This document shows, piece by piece, positions 10,320-19,323 of a DNA stretch of 64,000 bases. Position numbers and translations under genes: made by a program. The stretch spans positions 91,491 through 155,490 of the forward strand of contig NZ_JACEIC010000004.1 in assembly GCF_013778305.1 (NCBI RefSeq). Reading direction: 5' to 3'. This DNA is from Nocardioides agri (GTDB taxonomy: Bacteria > Actinomycetota > Actinomycetes > Propionibacteriales > Nocardioidaceae). How positions within the stretch are numbered: the first letter of the stretch is position 1; each line of letters opens with the position of its first letter. The notes under the pieces were generated by a model. It saw only the letters and a list, made by a program, of their open reading frames with translations. It did no database searches and was not told the DNA's origin.

Positions 10320-11174
10320 TCAGGCGCGAGGAGCGACGCAGACCGCGATCATGCCGGGGCCGACGTGCGCACCGAGGACGGCGCCGAGCTCGCCGCACCA
10401 GACCTCGCGGCCCTCGAGGTTGGGCTCCAGGCGCTCGCCGAGCCGCTCGGCGAGCTGACCGGCCCGGTCGGGGTTGGCCAGGTGTGCCACGCAGACGTCC
10501 ACCGGTACGTCCCCGGCCCGCTGGACCGCCAGCTCCTCCAGCCGGCCGAGCGCTCGCGCGGAGGTCCGCACGCGCTCCAGGGAGGCCACCCGGCCGTCCT
10601 CGATCTGGAGCAGCGGCTTGACCGCGAGCGCGCCACCGAGGAGCGCCGCGGCAGCGCCGATCCGGCCGCCGCGCCGGAGGTACTCGAGGGTGTCCACGTA
10701 GAAGAGCGACGACGACGCCTCCGCGCGCAGTCGGGCGGCGACGGCCGCGTCCTCGGCGCTGCCACCCGCCGCGACGACGTCGGAGGCGGCGAGGGCGGCG
10801 AACCCGGTGGCGAAGCCGACCTGCCGGGTGTCGACCGGCAGCACGCGGACCGACGCGTCCCGCGCGGCGAGCTGCGCGGACTCGAACGTCCCGCTCATCT
10901 CCCCGGAGAGGTGGACCGAGACGATCTCCGTGGCACCGTCGCGGGCGGCCCGCTCGTAGACCTCGAGGAGCGCCGCGGGGCTCGGCCGGGAGGTGCTCAC
11001 CGGCTTCCACTCCCGCAGCGCGGCGGCGACCAGCTCGGGGGTGGCGCCGTCCGGTCCCTCGTCGAGCACCTCGGCGCCGATGACGACCTGCAGCGGGACC
11101 ACGACGATCCCCCGCTCGGCCGCCACCTCGACCGGGAGGCTGGCGGTCGAGTCGGTGACGATCGCGACCGGCAT
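10320..11174 (-). CDS. DegV family fatty-acid-binding protein
   Basis: A 284-residue protein with the family start VAIVTDSTASLP, the central VSVHLSGEMSGTFESAQLA segment and the YVDTLEYLRRGGRIG motif. DegV proteins bind fatty acids; in Firmicutes they serve as FakB partners of a fatty-acid kinase. No fakA is visible here, so its partner is unknown. A TAACCT box lies 7 nt upstream of the ATG, so translation is probably leaderless. Convergent neighbours do not overlap. Confidence 0.92.
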   Translation of the reverse strand: MPVAIVTDSTASLPVEVAAERGIVVVPLQVVIGAEVLDEGPDGATPELVAAALREWKPVSTSRPSPAALLEVYERAARDGATEIVSVHLSGEMSGTFESAQLAARDASVRVLPVDTRQVGFATGFAALAASDVVAAGGSAEDAAVAARLRAEASSSLFYVDTLEYLRRGGRIGAAAALLGGALAVKPLLQIEDGRVASLERVRTSARALGRLEELAVQRAGDVPVDVCVAHLANPDRAGQLAERLGERLEPNLEGREVWCGELGAVLGAHVGPGMIAVCVAPRA

Positions 11175-11259
11175 GCGGGGAAGGTTAGACGAATCCCCGA
11201 GCGGGCGGCGCCGCGGACGCCGTAGGGTGCCCGCGACGGGGACCCCGAGGGAGAGACAG

Positions 11260-12735
11260 ATGACCGCTTACGCCAGCGCCGTGTCGTCGAGCGGTCCGGC
11301 CCAGGAGCCCGGCGACGACGGCGCGTTCCGTCCGTCCGACCTCCGCAAGTACGGCCAGCAGCTGGTCCGCAGGTTCGTCGCCCAGGCCCGAGCTGCCGAG
11401 CAGCCGACGATCGCGTCCGTCGTCGGCGACCACCTCGGCCTGCCGCCGACCGACCTGGCGGTCGTCGACGAGACCTGGCCCGCCTACGAGCACGTCAACG
11501 TGCAGGCCGCCCTCGACGCCTGGCTCGACGCCGCCGACGCCCACGAGGTCCACGGCCTGACCGAGTACCGGCACCGCGGCTCGTTCGGGTTCGCCGACCT
11601 GCTCGGCCAGCATCCCGCGATGCACCTGCACGGCCCGCGGCTCGGCAACGTCACGAGGACGACGCTGCCGACCGGCCCCGACGGCCAGACCCGCGAGTGC
11701 CTCCGGGCGGCGATCCTGCTGGTGACGGACGGTGACGACAGGGTCGCAGCGCTGTTCCGCGGCCCCGACCCGGAGAGCGACCTGGGCGGCGTGGTCGTCG
11801 AGGTCGTCGCCAACCGCGTGGGCGCCGCGGCTGCCGTGACGGCCCGGCTGCGCGAGCAGTCGGTCGCCCGCAACGTCTTCCGCGGTCAGGTGGTCTCCTT
11901 CGGCCGCAGCATGTTCGGCGAGCGGTCCTCGCCGCTGCGGTTCCACACCCGGCCCGCGCTCTCCCCGGACGACCTGATCCTGCCGTCCGCGACCTTCGCC
12001 GACGTACGGCGGCAGGTGGTGGGCGTCGCCCGCAACAGCGACCGGCTCCGCGCGGCGGGCCAGCACCTCAAGCGCGGGCTGCTGCTCTACGGCCCACCGG
12101 GCGTCGGCAAGACGCACACGGTGCGCTACCTGATGGGAGAGCTCACCGAGACCACGATCGTCGAGCTGACCGGGGACACGCTCGGCGCGATCCGCGAGGC
12201 GTGCTCGATCGCGCGCACCCTCCAGCCGGCGATGATCGTCGTCGAGGACGTCGACCTGATCGCCCAGCAGCGTGACCACTACGGCGGCGAGACGCCGCTG
12301 CTCTTCACGCTCCTCAACGAGATGGACGGCCTCGACGAGGACGCCGACGTGGTGTTCCTGCTGACCACCAACCGTGCCGACCTCCTCGAGCCCGCCCTCG
12401 CGTCACGGCCGGGCCGGGTCGACCAGGCGGTGCACATCGACCTCCCCGACCGCGAGTCGCGACGCCGCCTCGTGCACCTGTACGCCGGCACCCTCGACGT
12501 CGACCTCTCCCGGCTCGACGACGTCCTGGACCGCACCGACGGCGTGACCGCGTCGTTCCTGAAGGAGCTGCTCCGGCGGGCCGCCGTGGTCGCCGCCGAC
12601 AGGGAGCCGCCAGGCCCGGGCGCCGGTGACCGCCCGTTGTCGGTCACCAGCACGGACCTCGCCGGCGCCCTCGACGAGCTGCTCGACACCCGCAACCAGA
12701 TGACGCGGGCCGTGCTGGGCCTCCGCGGGGAGTAG
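11260..12735 (+). CDS. AAA+ family ATPase (26S/Cdc48-like AAA domain)
   Basis: A 491-residue protein. The first about 250 residues form an N-terminal region of unknown role. An AAA domain follows with Walker A GPPGVGKT (about 278-285), Walker B MIVVEDVDLI (about 325-334) and a second region of homology LTTNRADLLEPALASRPGRV with sensor Asn and arginine finger. The C-terminal lid ends at RNQMTRAVLGLRGE. Stand-alone AAA proteins of this architecture are common in actinobacteria and have no fixed function. The ATG at 11260 has GAGGGAGAG upstream. I see no partner gene nearby. Confidence 0.85.
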   Translation: MTAYASAVSSSGPAQEPGDDGAFRPSDLRKYGQQLVRRFVAQARAAEQPTIASVVGDHLGLPPTDLAVVDETWPAYEHVNVQAALDAWLDAADAHEVHGLTEYRHRGSFGFADLLGQHPAMHLHGPRLGNVTRTTLPTGPDGQTRECLRAAILLVTDGDDRVAALFRGPDPESDLGGVVVEVVANRVGAAAAVTARLREQSVARNVFRGQVVSFGRSMFGERSSPLRFHTRPALSPDDLILPSATFADVRRQVVGVARNSDRLRAAGQHLKRGLLLYGPPGVGKTHTVRYLMGELTETTIVELTGDTLGAIREACSIARTLQPAMIVVEDVDLIAQQRDHYGGETPLLFTLLNEMDGLDEDADVVFLLTTNRADLLEPALASRPGRVDQAVHIDLPDRESRRRLVHLYAGTLDVDLSRLDDVLDRTDGVTASFLKELLRRAAVVAADREPPGPGAGDRPLSVTSTDLAGALDELLDTRNQMTRAVLGLRGE

Positions 12736-12740
12736 CCGCG

Positions 12741-15200
12741 TCAGACGACGACGTTGACCAGCTTCGGGGCGCGCACGATCACCTTGCGCACCGGGCGTCC
12801 GTCGATCGCCTTCACGACCCCCGGGTCGGCCATCGCCAGCTGCTCCAGGTCGGCCTCGCTGATGTCGGGAGCGACCTCCAGCCGAGCCTTGACCTTGCCC
12901 TGGATCTGCACGACCGCCGTCACCGACTCCTCGACCAGCAGCGCCGGGTCGACCGCCGGCCAGCCGGCGCGGGCGACGGTCGGCTGGTGGCCCAGCCGCG
13001 CCCACATCTCCTCGGCGGTGTACGGCGCCACCAGCGACAGCAGGATCGCGACCGCCTCGGCAGCCTCGCGCACGGCGGGGTCCGCCGGGCCGCAGCCCGA
13101 GTCGATCGCCTTGCGGGTCGCGTTCACCAGCTCCATCACCCGGGCGATCATGACGTTGAAGCGGTAGGCCTCGACCAGCTCGGCCGCGTCGTGCACGGTG
13201 CGCGCGGTGATCCGGCGCAGCGCGACGTCGCCCCCGTCGGCGGCCGTGCCTGCCGGCGAGGTCACGTCACCCGACAGCCGCCAGGCACGCTGCAGGAAGC
13301 GCAGCGAGCCGGCCGGCGACATCTCCGCCCAGTCGATGTCGTCCTCCGGCGGGCCGGCGAAGACCAGGGTCAGGCGTACGGCGTCCACGCCGAACTCCGC
13401 GAGCTGCTCCCCCAGGTTGACGCCGTTGCCCAGCGACTTGCTCATCTTCTTGCCGCGGTTGATGACGAAGCCCTGGTTCAGCTGGGCGGCGAACGGCTCG
13501 CCGACGTCCAGCATCCCCATGTCACGCAGCACCTTGGTGAAGAAGCGCGCGTACAGCAGGTGCAGCACGGCGTGCTCGACGCCGCCGACGTAGATGTCGG
13601 CCGGCATCCACGCCTTGGCCTTCTCCACGTCGAAGGGGCCCTCGGTGTAGTCCGGCGAGCAGTAGCGCAGGAAGTACCACGACGAGTCGACGAACGTGTC
13701 CATCGTGTCGCTGTCGCGCTTGGCGGGACCACCGCACGTGGGGCACTCGACGTTGACCCAGTCCTCGGCCGCGGCCAGCGGCGAGACGCCCTTCGGCTTC
13801 AGGTCCGCGCCCCGCAGCTCGGGCAGCTCCAGCGGCAGCTGGTCGTAGGGGACGGGGACCTCGCCGTCCCGCTCGCAGTGGACGATCGGGATCGGCACGC
13901 CCCAGTAGCGCTGCCGGCTCAGCAGCCAGTCGCGCAGCCGGAAGTTGACCGTGCCCCTGCCCGTGCCGGCGGCCTCCAGCTGCTCGACGATGGTGTGGAT
14001 GCCGGTCCCCTTGTCGGTGATGCCGTCCAGCGGGCCGGAGTTGACGTAGACCCCGTCGCGCGTCGTGGCGACGTAGGTCTCCTCCGGGTTGTCCTCACCG
14101 GTGTCCACGACGCGGCGCACCGGCAGGCCGAACTTCTTCGCGAAGTCCAGGTCGCGCTGGTCGTGCGCGGGGACGGCCATGATCGCGCCGGTGCCGTAGT
14201 CGGCCAGCACGTAGTCGGCGGCCCACACCGGAATCCGCTCGCCGTTGACCGGGTTGACGGCGTGCACGCCCAGGAAGACACCGGTCTTCGGGCGGTCGGT
14301 CGACAGCCGGTCGACCTCGGTCGCCTTGCGCACCTCGGTCAGGTAGTCCTCCAGCGCAGGGCGCTGCTCCTCGCTGACCAGCTCCGCGGCAAGCTTGGCG
14401 TCGGCGGCCACGACCATGAACGTCGCGCCGTACAGCGTGTCCGGCCGCGTCGTGTAGACGGTGACCGGCTCGTCGCGGCCCTCGACGCGGAAGTCGACGT
14501 GCGCCCCCTCGGAGCGGCCGATCCAGTTGCGCTGGGCGGTGACGACGCGGGCCGGCCAGGTCGGCTCCAGGTCGTCCAGGCAGTCCAGCAGCTCCTGGGC
14601 GTACTCGGTGATCTTGAAGTACCACTGGGTCAGCTCGCGCTTGGTGACCTCGGCCCCGCAGCGCTCGCACTTGCCGTCGACCACCTGCTCGTTGGCCAGC
14701 ACGGTCTGGTCGTTGGGGCACCAGTTGACCGGGCTGTTCTTGCGGTAGGCCAGCCCCCGCTCGCGGAACTTCAGGAACAGCCACTGGGTCCAGCGGTAGT
14801 ACTCCGGGTCGGAGGTGTGCAGCCGGCGCGACCAGTCGAAGGAGATGCCGTAGTGCTTGAACGAGTCGTACTGCGTCTCGATGTTGGCGTAGGTGTACGT
14901 CGCCGGGTGCTCGTCGTTGCGGATCGCGGCGTTCTCGGCGGGCAGGCCGAAGGAGTCCCAGCCCATCGGGTTCAGCACCTCGTAGCCGCGCTGCCACCAG
15001 TAGCGCGCGATCACGTCGTGGAGCGCGGTGACCTCGGCGTGACCCATGTGCAGGTCACCGCTCGGGTAGGGGAACATCGTCAGCGCGTACCTCTTCTCGC
15101 GCGGCGAGTCGTCGTCGGCGCGGAACGGCTGCAGCTCCTCCCACACGGGCAGCCACTTGCGCTGCACCTGCTCGACGTCGTAGGTCTCCTGCTCGCTCAT
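12741..15200 (-). CDS. leuS: Leucine--tRNA ligase
   Basis: An 819-residue class I synthetase charging tRNA-Leu. The HIGH-type signature is GDLHMGH (about residues 45-51), the KMSKS loop is KKMSKSLG (about 582), and the CP1 editing domain contains the expected TTRPDTLYGATF stretch. I chose the ATG at 15200, which has GGAGAGAGACAG directly upstream; the frame extends 17 codons further but into the regulatory leader. Expression is very likely controlled by leucine availability through the leader peptide and terminator at 15252-15334. Confidence 0.97.
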   Translation of the reverse strand: MSEQETYDVEQVQRKWLPVWEELQPFRADDDSPREKRYALTMFPYPSGDLHMGHAEVTALHDVIARYWWQRGYEVLNPMGWDSFGLPAENAAIRNDEHPATYTYANIETQYDSFKHYGISFDWSRRLHTSDPEYYRWTQWLFLKFRERGLAYRKNSPVNWCPNDQTVLANEQVVDGKCERCGAEVTKRELTQWYFKITEYAQELLDCLDDLEPTWPARVVTAQRNWIGRSEGAHVDFRVEGRDEPVTVYTTRPDTLYGATFMVVAADAKLAAELVSEEQRPALEDYLTEVRKATEVDRLSTDRPKTGVFLGVHAVNPVNGERIPVWAADYVLADYGTGAIMAVPAHDQRDLDFAKKFGLPVRRVVDTGEDNPEETYVATTRDGVYVNSGPLDGITDKGTGIHTIVEQLEAAGTGRGTVNFRLRDWLLSRQRYWGVPIPIVHCERDGEVPVPYDQLPLELPELRGADLKPKGVSPLAAAEDWVNVECPTCGGPAKRDSDTMDTFVDSSWYFLRYCSPDYTEGPFDVEKAKAWMPADIYVGGVEHAVLHLLYARFFTKVLRDMGMLDVGEPFAAQLNQGFVINRGKKMSKSLGNGVNLGEQLAEFGVDAVRLTLVFAGPPEDDIDWAEMSPAGSLRFLQRAWRLSGDVTSPAGTAADGGDVALRRITARTVHDAAELVEAYRFNVMIARVMELVNATRKAIDSGCGPADPAVREAAEAVAILLSLVAPYTAEEMWARLGHQPTVARAGWPAVDPALLVEESVTAVVQIQGKVKARLEVAPDISEADLEQLAMADPGVVKAIDGRPVRKVIVRAPKLVNVVV

Positions 15201-15251
15201 CTGTCTCTCTCCGGCCTGGTCACGGGTCTGCTCTGGGTTCACTCGGGGCAC

Positions 15252-15277
15252 AAAAAAGCCCCTCGGGCACGAGGGGC
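15252..15277 (-). terminator. Intrinsic terminator in the leuS leader (attenuator)
   Basis: On the minus strand GCCCCTC (15277-15271), loop CGAGCC-like hexamer, GAGGGGC (15264-15258) is followed by six T residues (15257-15252). This is a canonical intrinsic terminator placed before, not after, the leuS coding region. It lies downstream of a leucine-codon leader peptide, as expected for an attenuator. Confidence 0.85.
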
Positions 15278-15309
15278 AGCCGCGTCGATGTCATCGCTCC
15301 GACGCGGCT
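15278..15309 (-). promoter_or_regulatory. Leader stem-loop between leader peptide and terminator
   Basis: Bases 15309-15301 and 15286-15278 form a perfect 9-bp stem on the minus-strand RNA (AGCCGCGTC / GACGCGGCT), with a small CGAT/ATCG hairpin in its loop. Its 5' arm overlaps the leader stop codon, so a ribosome finishing the leader would block it. It abuts the terminator stem but does not overlap it, so the switching mechanism is not obvious. Confidence 0.6.
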
Positions 15310-15334
15310 AGGTAAGGAGCAGGGTCCTCCGCAT
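15308..15334 (-). CDS. leuS leader peptide (8 codons, three Leu in a row)
   Basis: ATG CGG AGG ACC CTG CTC CTT ACC TAG encodes MRRTLLLT. Three consecutive leucine codons directly upstream of a leucyl-tRNA synthetase terminator are the hallmark of ribosome-mediated attenuation. There is no Shine-Dalgarno site. A TACCCT box (15346-15341) ends 6 nt before the ATG, so the transcript probably begins at the start codon and the leader is translated leaderlessly. Too short to be found by usual gene callers. Confidence 0.75.
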   Translation of the reverse strand: MRRTLLLT

Positions 15335-15378
15335 GGCCCCAGGGTACCGCGCTCGCCGTCGTGGCTACAGTCACCGCC

Positions 15379-16152
15379 ATGCCTGACCAACGGACCGTCA
15401 CCGACATGTTCCGCCTCGACGACCGGGTCGCGGTCGTCACCGGCGCCTCCAGTGGCCTCGGCGTCGCGTTCGCCCAGGGGCTGGCCGAGGCCGGCGCCGA
15501 CCTCGTGCTCGCGGCGCGACGGGTCGACCGGCTCGCGGACACCGCGCGCCTCGTCGAGGCGGCCGGCCGCCGCGCCCTCGTGGTCGAGGCCGACGTCGCC
15601 GACCCCGAGTCCTGCACCCGGGTCGTCGCCCTGGCGATGGAGGAGTACGGGCGCGTCGACGTGCTCGTCAACAACGCCGGGATCGGCACGGCGGTGCCGG
15701 CGACCCGGGAGGCGCCCGAGCAGTTCCGCCAGGTCATCGACGTCAACCTCAACGGCTGCTACTGGATGGCGCAGGCGTGCGGACGGGTGATGCAGCCGGG
15801 CTCGTCGATCATCAACATCAGCTCGGTGCTCGGCCTCACGACGGCGGGGCTGCCTCAGGCGGCGTACGCCTCGTCGAAGGCGGGCCTGATCGGCCTGACC
15901 CGCGACCTGGCGCAGCAGTGGACCGGCCGCAAGGGCATCCGGGTCAACGCGATCGCGCCCGGGTTCTTCGCCTCCGAGATGACCGAGCAGTACCCGCCGG
16001 GCTACCTGGAGTCGCAGCAGCAGCGCATCCCGGCGGGCCGCAAGGGCGACCCCGCCGAGCTCGCCGCGGCGGTGGTCTTCCTGGCCTCCGACGCCGGCGG
16101 CTACGTCACCGGTCAGACCCTGGCCGTCGACGGCGGCATGACCATCACCTGA
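15379..16152 (+). CDS. Short-chain dehydrogenase/reductase
   Basis: A 257-residue classical SDR with Rossmann motif TGASSGLG (21-28), NNAG in the VDVLVNNAGIG stretch, the catalytic Ser in INISSVLG and the YxxxK pair in AYASSKAG (about 162-166). The C-terminal DGGMTIT end is typical of the FabG/gluconate-dehydrogenase-like branch. It oxidises or reduces an unknown alcohol/ketone with NAD(P)(H). A TACAGT box lies 7 nt before the ATG at 15379, so it is probably leaderless; a GTG 18 nt upstream is less likely. It is divergent from the leuS leader. Confidence 0.88.
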   Translation: MPDQRTVTDMFRLDDRVAVVTGASSGLGVAFAQGLAEAGADLVLAARRVDRLADTARLVEAAGRRALVVEADVADPESCTRVVALAMEEYGRVDVLVNNAGIGTAVPATREAPEQFRQVIDVNLNGCYWMAQACGRVMQPGSSIINISSVLGLTTAGLPQAAYASSKAGLIGLTRDLAQQWTGRKGIRVNAIAPGFFASEMTEQYPPGYLESQQQRIPAGRKGDPAELAAAVVFLASDAGGYVTGQTLAVDGGMTIT

Positions 16153-16212
16153 CTTACTGTTGTTTCTTGATCTTTTGGGTCTACTTTGGAGTCCTCATCC
16201 CTAGGAGGCCCC
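16153..16212 (+). promoter_or_regulatory. AT-rich spacer with probable promoter for carbonic anhydrase
   Basis: This 60-bp spacer is unusually AT-rich for the window (runs such as TTGTTTCTTGATCTTTTGGG) and contains TTGATC and TCTACTTT boxes. It ends in a strong CTAGGAGG ribosome-binding site at 16202-16208. Exact -35/-10 assignment is uncertain. Confidence 0.4.
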
Positions 16213-16701
16213 ATGTCCGTCACCGACCAGCTGCTCGAGAACAACGAGAAGTACGCCGCGGGGTTCGCCGGTCCGCTCCCCCTCCCGCCCGCCAAGCACG
16301 TCGCGGTGCTGGCCTGCATGGACGCCCGGATCGACGTCTACGGCGTGCTGGGCCTCCAGGAGGGCGAGGCGCACGTGATCCGCAACGCCGGCGGCGTGGT
16401 GACCCACGACGAGATCCGCTCGCTCGCGATCAGCCAGCGACTGCTCGGCACCCGGGAGATCGTGCTCATCCACCACACCGACTGCGGGATGCTGACCTTC
16501 TCCGACGACGAGTTCGCGGCCTCGCTCGAGGCCGACACGGGTGAGCGGCCGGGCTGGCACGCGCGCGCCTTCAACGACCTCGACGAGGACGTCCGGTCCT
16601 CGGTGCGCGAGATCGTCGCGAGCCCGTTCGTCCCGCACACCGACTCGGTGCGCGGCTTCGTCTTCGACGTCGCCACCGGGCGGCTGCGCGAGGTCCGCTG
16701 A
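16213..16701 (+). CDS. Beta-class carbonic anhydrase
   Basis: A 162-residue enzyme that hydrates CO2 to bicarbonate in the cytoplasm. The zinc ligands are Cys35 (in ACMDAR), His88 and Cys91 (in HHTDCGM), with the Asp37-Arg39 dyad. It is shorter than plant-type enzymes and matches the small actinobacterial beta-CA type. The ATG at 16213 follows CTAGGAGGCCCC. It ends 1 nt before the convergent AraC-type gene. Confidence 0.92.
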   Translation: MSVTDQLLENNEKYAAGFAGPLPLPPAKHVAVLACMDARIDVYGVLGLQEGEAHVIRNAGGVVTHDEIRSLAISQRLLGTREIVLIHHTDCGMLTFSDDEFAASLEADTGERPGWHARAFNDLDEDVRSSVREIVASPFVPHTDSVRGFVFDVATGRLREVR

Positions 16702-16702
16702 G

Positions 16703-17650
16703 TCACGACGTCGGCGTCCGGCCGGTCCAGCGACGGAACCCGACGATGAAGCTGGACGCCTCGGCGTACCCGAGCCGCAGGGCGACGTCCTGCACGGGCA
16801 GCGTCCGGAGCAGCTCGACGGCGAGGGACTCGCGCACCTCGTCGAGCAGCCGCTGGTACGACGTGCCGTCCGCCGCGAGGCGCCGGCGCAGGGTCCGCTC
16901 GCTCACGCCGAGGGCGCCCGCGACGCCAGCCATCGGGGCTCCCGAGGACAGCTGCTGGGTGACGAGCACGCGCACCTCCCCCGCCAGCCCCGTGCGGGCG
17001 CGGCGGCGCGCGACGACGTCGCGGCACACCGCCTCCGAGACCGCGCGGGTCGCGGTGTCCGCCCGCGAGAGCCGACGATCGAGGTCGGCGAGCGGCAGCG
17101 TCACCACCACGGCGTCGCCGTCGCGCGCCGACCGCAGGTCGATCCCGCCGGGCACGATCTCGCGCAGCACCGCGCGGATCGCCGCCGCGTCGCGGTCGAC
17201 CAGGAACCGGCGGACGTCCGCCGGCAGCCCGGCGCCGCCGACGACGATCCGCACCACGTCACCCTCGACCGACGCGGTCGGGATGGCGAAGGTGTGGCTG
17301 AGGTCGAGGAAGCGCAGCGCGACGTTCATCGCGTCGAGGACCGTGCGGCTGGAGACCAGCGCATACCCGAGGACCCCGAACGTCGCGGCCCGGTAGCGCC
17401 GGCCGACCTCCTCGCCGACCTCGCCCAGCCGACCCCGCAGGTTGCGCACGACCCGGAGCTCCTGGGCGGCGGTGACCTCCGTCGCCGCGTCGAGACCGGC
17501 CACGGTGAGGCCGGAGCCGGCCAGCAGGTCGTCGTCGGCGAGCCCCCGGTCGCGGGCGTGGTCGACGAGCAGCCGCACGCCGGACGCCGCGCGGGCGAAG
17601 TCCCAGTCCCGCACCGCCGCCTGCTCGAACCGCACCGCGCCGGACACCAT
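16703..17650 (-). CDS. AraC-family transcriptional regulator (Arabinose_bd + HTH_18)
   Basis: A 315-residue regulator. The N-terminal about 200 residues match the 'arabinose-binding domain of AraC' type seen in OruR/ArgR-like activators. The C-terminal AraC helix-turn-helix pair includes MAGVAGALGVSERTLRRRL and the second element VQDVALRLGYAEASSFIVGF. It is divergent from the monooxygenase gene, with only 50 bp between starts, so it probably controls that gene. The inducer is unknown. Confidence 0.88.
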   Translation of the reverse strand: MVSGAVRFEQAAVRDWDFARAASGVRLLVDHARDRGLADDDLLAGSGLTVAGLDAATEVTAAQELRVVRNLRGRLGEVGEEVGRRYRAATFGVLGYALVSSRTVLDAMNVALRFLDLSHTFAIPTASVEGDVVRIVVGGAGLPADVRRFLVDRDAAAIRAVLREIVPGGIDLRSARDGDAVVVTLPLADLDRRLSRADTATRAVSEAVCRDVVARRRARTGLAGEVRVLVTQQLSSGAPMAGVAGALGVSERTLRRRLAADGTSYQRLLDEVRESLAVELLRTLPVQDVALRLGYAEASSFIVGFRRWTGRTPTS

Positions 17651-17700
17651 GGCCGGAATTATGGATCAGGCACCGCGGCGCTGCTCCTACCGTTCACGCC

Positions 17701-19179
17701 ATGGCTCCCCGCGTGGTGATCATCGGTGCCGGGTTCGGCGGCCTCGGCGTGGCGCACGCGCTGCGCGAGAGCGGGATCGACGACGTGACGGTGCTCGAGC
17801 GCGCCGACGACGTCGGCGGGGTCTGGCGCGACAACACCTATCCGGGCGCGGCCTGCGACGTCCCCTCCCCGCTCTACTCCTGGTCGTGGGCGACCAACCC
17901 CGACTGGTCGCGTCGCTACTCGCCGCAGCCGGAGATCCTCGACTACATCCGCCGGACCGCCGCCGAGCGCGGTCTCCGCGACCTGGTCCGCACCGGCGTC
18001 GAGGTCACGGGGCTCCGCTGGGACGACGGGTGGGAGGTGCGCACCGCCGGCGGCACGACCTACCTCGCCGACGTGGTGGTCTCGGCGGTCGGCCAGCTCT
18101 CGGAGCCGGTGGTCCCGGCGATCCCCGGCGTGGAGACGTTCGCCGGCCCGGCGTTCCACTCCGCCCGGTGGCGCCACGACGTGGATCTGCGCGGCCAGCG
18201 GGTCGCCGTCATCGGCACCGGGGCCAGCGCCGTCCAGCTGGTGCCCGGGATCGTCGACGAGGTGGCGGCGATGACGGTCTTCCAGCGCTCCGCGCCGTAC
18301 GTCGTGCTGCGGCCGGACCGGCTGTACTCGACGCTCCACCACCGGCTCTTCCACCGCTTCCCGCGCGCCCTGGCGTTCGAGCGCCGGGCGACCTACGAGC
18401 TCACCGAGCTCTTCAACCGCGCGCTCGAGGGCAGCTCGCGGCTCACCCGCCCGCTGCTCGCGGCGATCAGGGGCGTCTGGCGGATGCACCTGCACCGGCA
18501 GGTGAAGGACGCCGGCCTGCGCCGCCGGCTGGTGCCGGACTACCCGCTCGGCTGCAAGCGGCTGCTGTTCTCCAACGACTGGTACCCCGCCCTCGCCCGC
18601 GACCACGTCGACGTCGTCACCGACCGCGTGGTTGCGATCGAGCCGGGCGGCGTCCGCACCAGCGACGGCCACCTGCACGAGGCGGACGTGCTGGTCTGGG
18701 GCACCGGATTCGCGGCGACCGACTTCCTCGGCAGCATCGCCGTGCACGGCGTGGCGGGCGCGGACCTGCACGACGTCTGGTCGGACGGCGCCCGGGCGCA
18801 CCTCGGCCTGACGGTGCCCGGCTTCCCGAACCTCTTCTGCGTCTACGGCCCCAACACCAACCTCGGCGGCAGCTCGATCATCCAGATGCTCGAGGCCCAG
18901 GCGAGCTGGATCGCCGAGGTGGTGGGCCGGATCGCCGCGGGAGAGGCCCGGCGCGTCGCCGTCCGCCGGGAGGCGTGGGAGGCCTACGACCGGGAGATGC
19001 AGGGCCGTCTCGGCACCGGCATCTGGTCGCACTGCGACAGCTGGTACCGCGACGGCGCCCGGATCACCACCAACTGGCCCGGCCAGGTGGCGGAGTACCA
19101 GCGCCGGCTCGCGGAGGTCGACTGGTCCGACCTCGAGGACGTCGGCCGGCCGGGTCCTCGAAAGATCACCGGTTTTTGA
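17701..19179 (+). CDS. FAD-dependent Baeyer-Villiger-type monooxygenase
   Basis: A 492-residue two-dinucleotide-binding flavoprotein. The FAD motif is GAGFGG (9-14), the NADPH motif is GTGASAVQ (172-179), and the Baeyer-Villiger fingerprint FxGxxxHxxxW is present as FAGPAFHSARW (147-157), with Arg in place of the usual Pro/Asp after Trp. Such enzymes insert oxygen into ketones to give esters or lactones. A TACCGT box lies 7 nt before the ATG, so a leaderless mRNA is likely. The adjacent divergent AraC-type regulator suggests substrate induction. Confidence 0.88.
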   Translation: MAPRVVIIGAGFGGLGVAHALRESGIDDVTVLERADDVGGVWRDNTYPGAACDVPSPLYSWSWATNPDWSRRYSPQPEILDYIRRTAAERGLRDLVRTGVEVTGLRWDDGWEVRTAGGTTYLADVVVSAVGQLSEPVVPAIPGVETFAGPAFHSARWRHDVDLRGQRVAVIGTGASAVQLVPGIVDEVAAMTVFQRSAPYVVLRPDRLYSTLHHRLFHRFPRALAFERRATYELTELFNRALEGSSRLTRPLLAAIRGVWRMHLHRQVKDAGLRRRLVPDYPLGCKRLLFSNDWYPALARDHVDVVTDRVVAIEPGGVRTSDGHLHEADVLVWGTGFAATDFLGSIAVHGVAGADLHDVWSDGARAHLGLTVPGFPNLFCVYGPNTNLGGSSIIQMLEAQASWIAEVVGRIAAGEARRVAVRREAWEAYDREMQGRLGTGIWSHCDSWYRDGARITTNWPGQVAEYQRRLAEVDWSDLEDVGRPGPRKITGF

Positions 19180-19323
19180 CGATGACGAGGACGACCGCCG
19201 GGTGACTTACTGGTCCCGGGACAGGGACTCGGTCGTCGATCGGCACGCGCAGTCACCCTGGCTCCACGGCTCCACGCAGTGCACCTGACCGGCTCCGAGC
19301 AGGTGCGAGGCGAGGAGGGAACC

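Noticed and set aside
6537..11225. A 1562-codon plus-strand open frame across holA, comEC, comEA and degV
   Set aside because: It runs through four genes on the other strand, is Arg/Gly/His/Ala-rich and shows no recognisable domain. It is a GC-skew shadow.
19200..19258. Inverted repeat GGGTGACT (19200-19207) / AGTCACCC (19251-19258) before the haloperoxidase
   Set aside because: Only 8 bp with a 43-bp spacer and no nearby regulator; may be chance in a GC-rich region.
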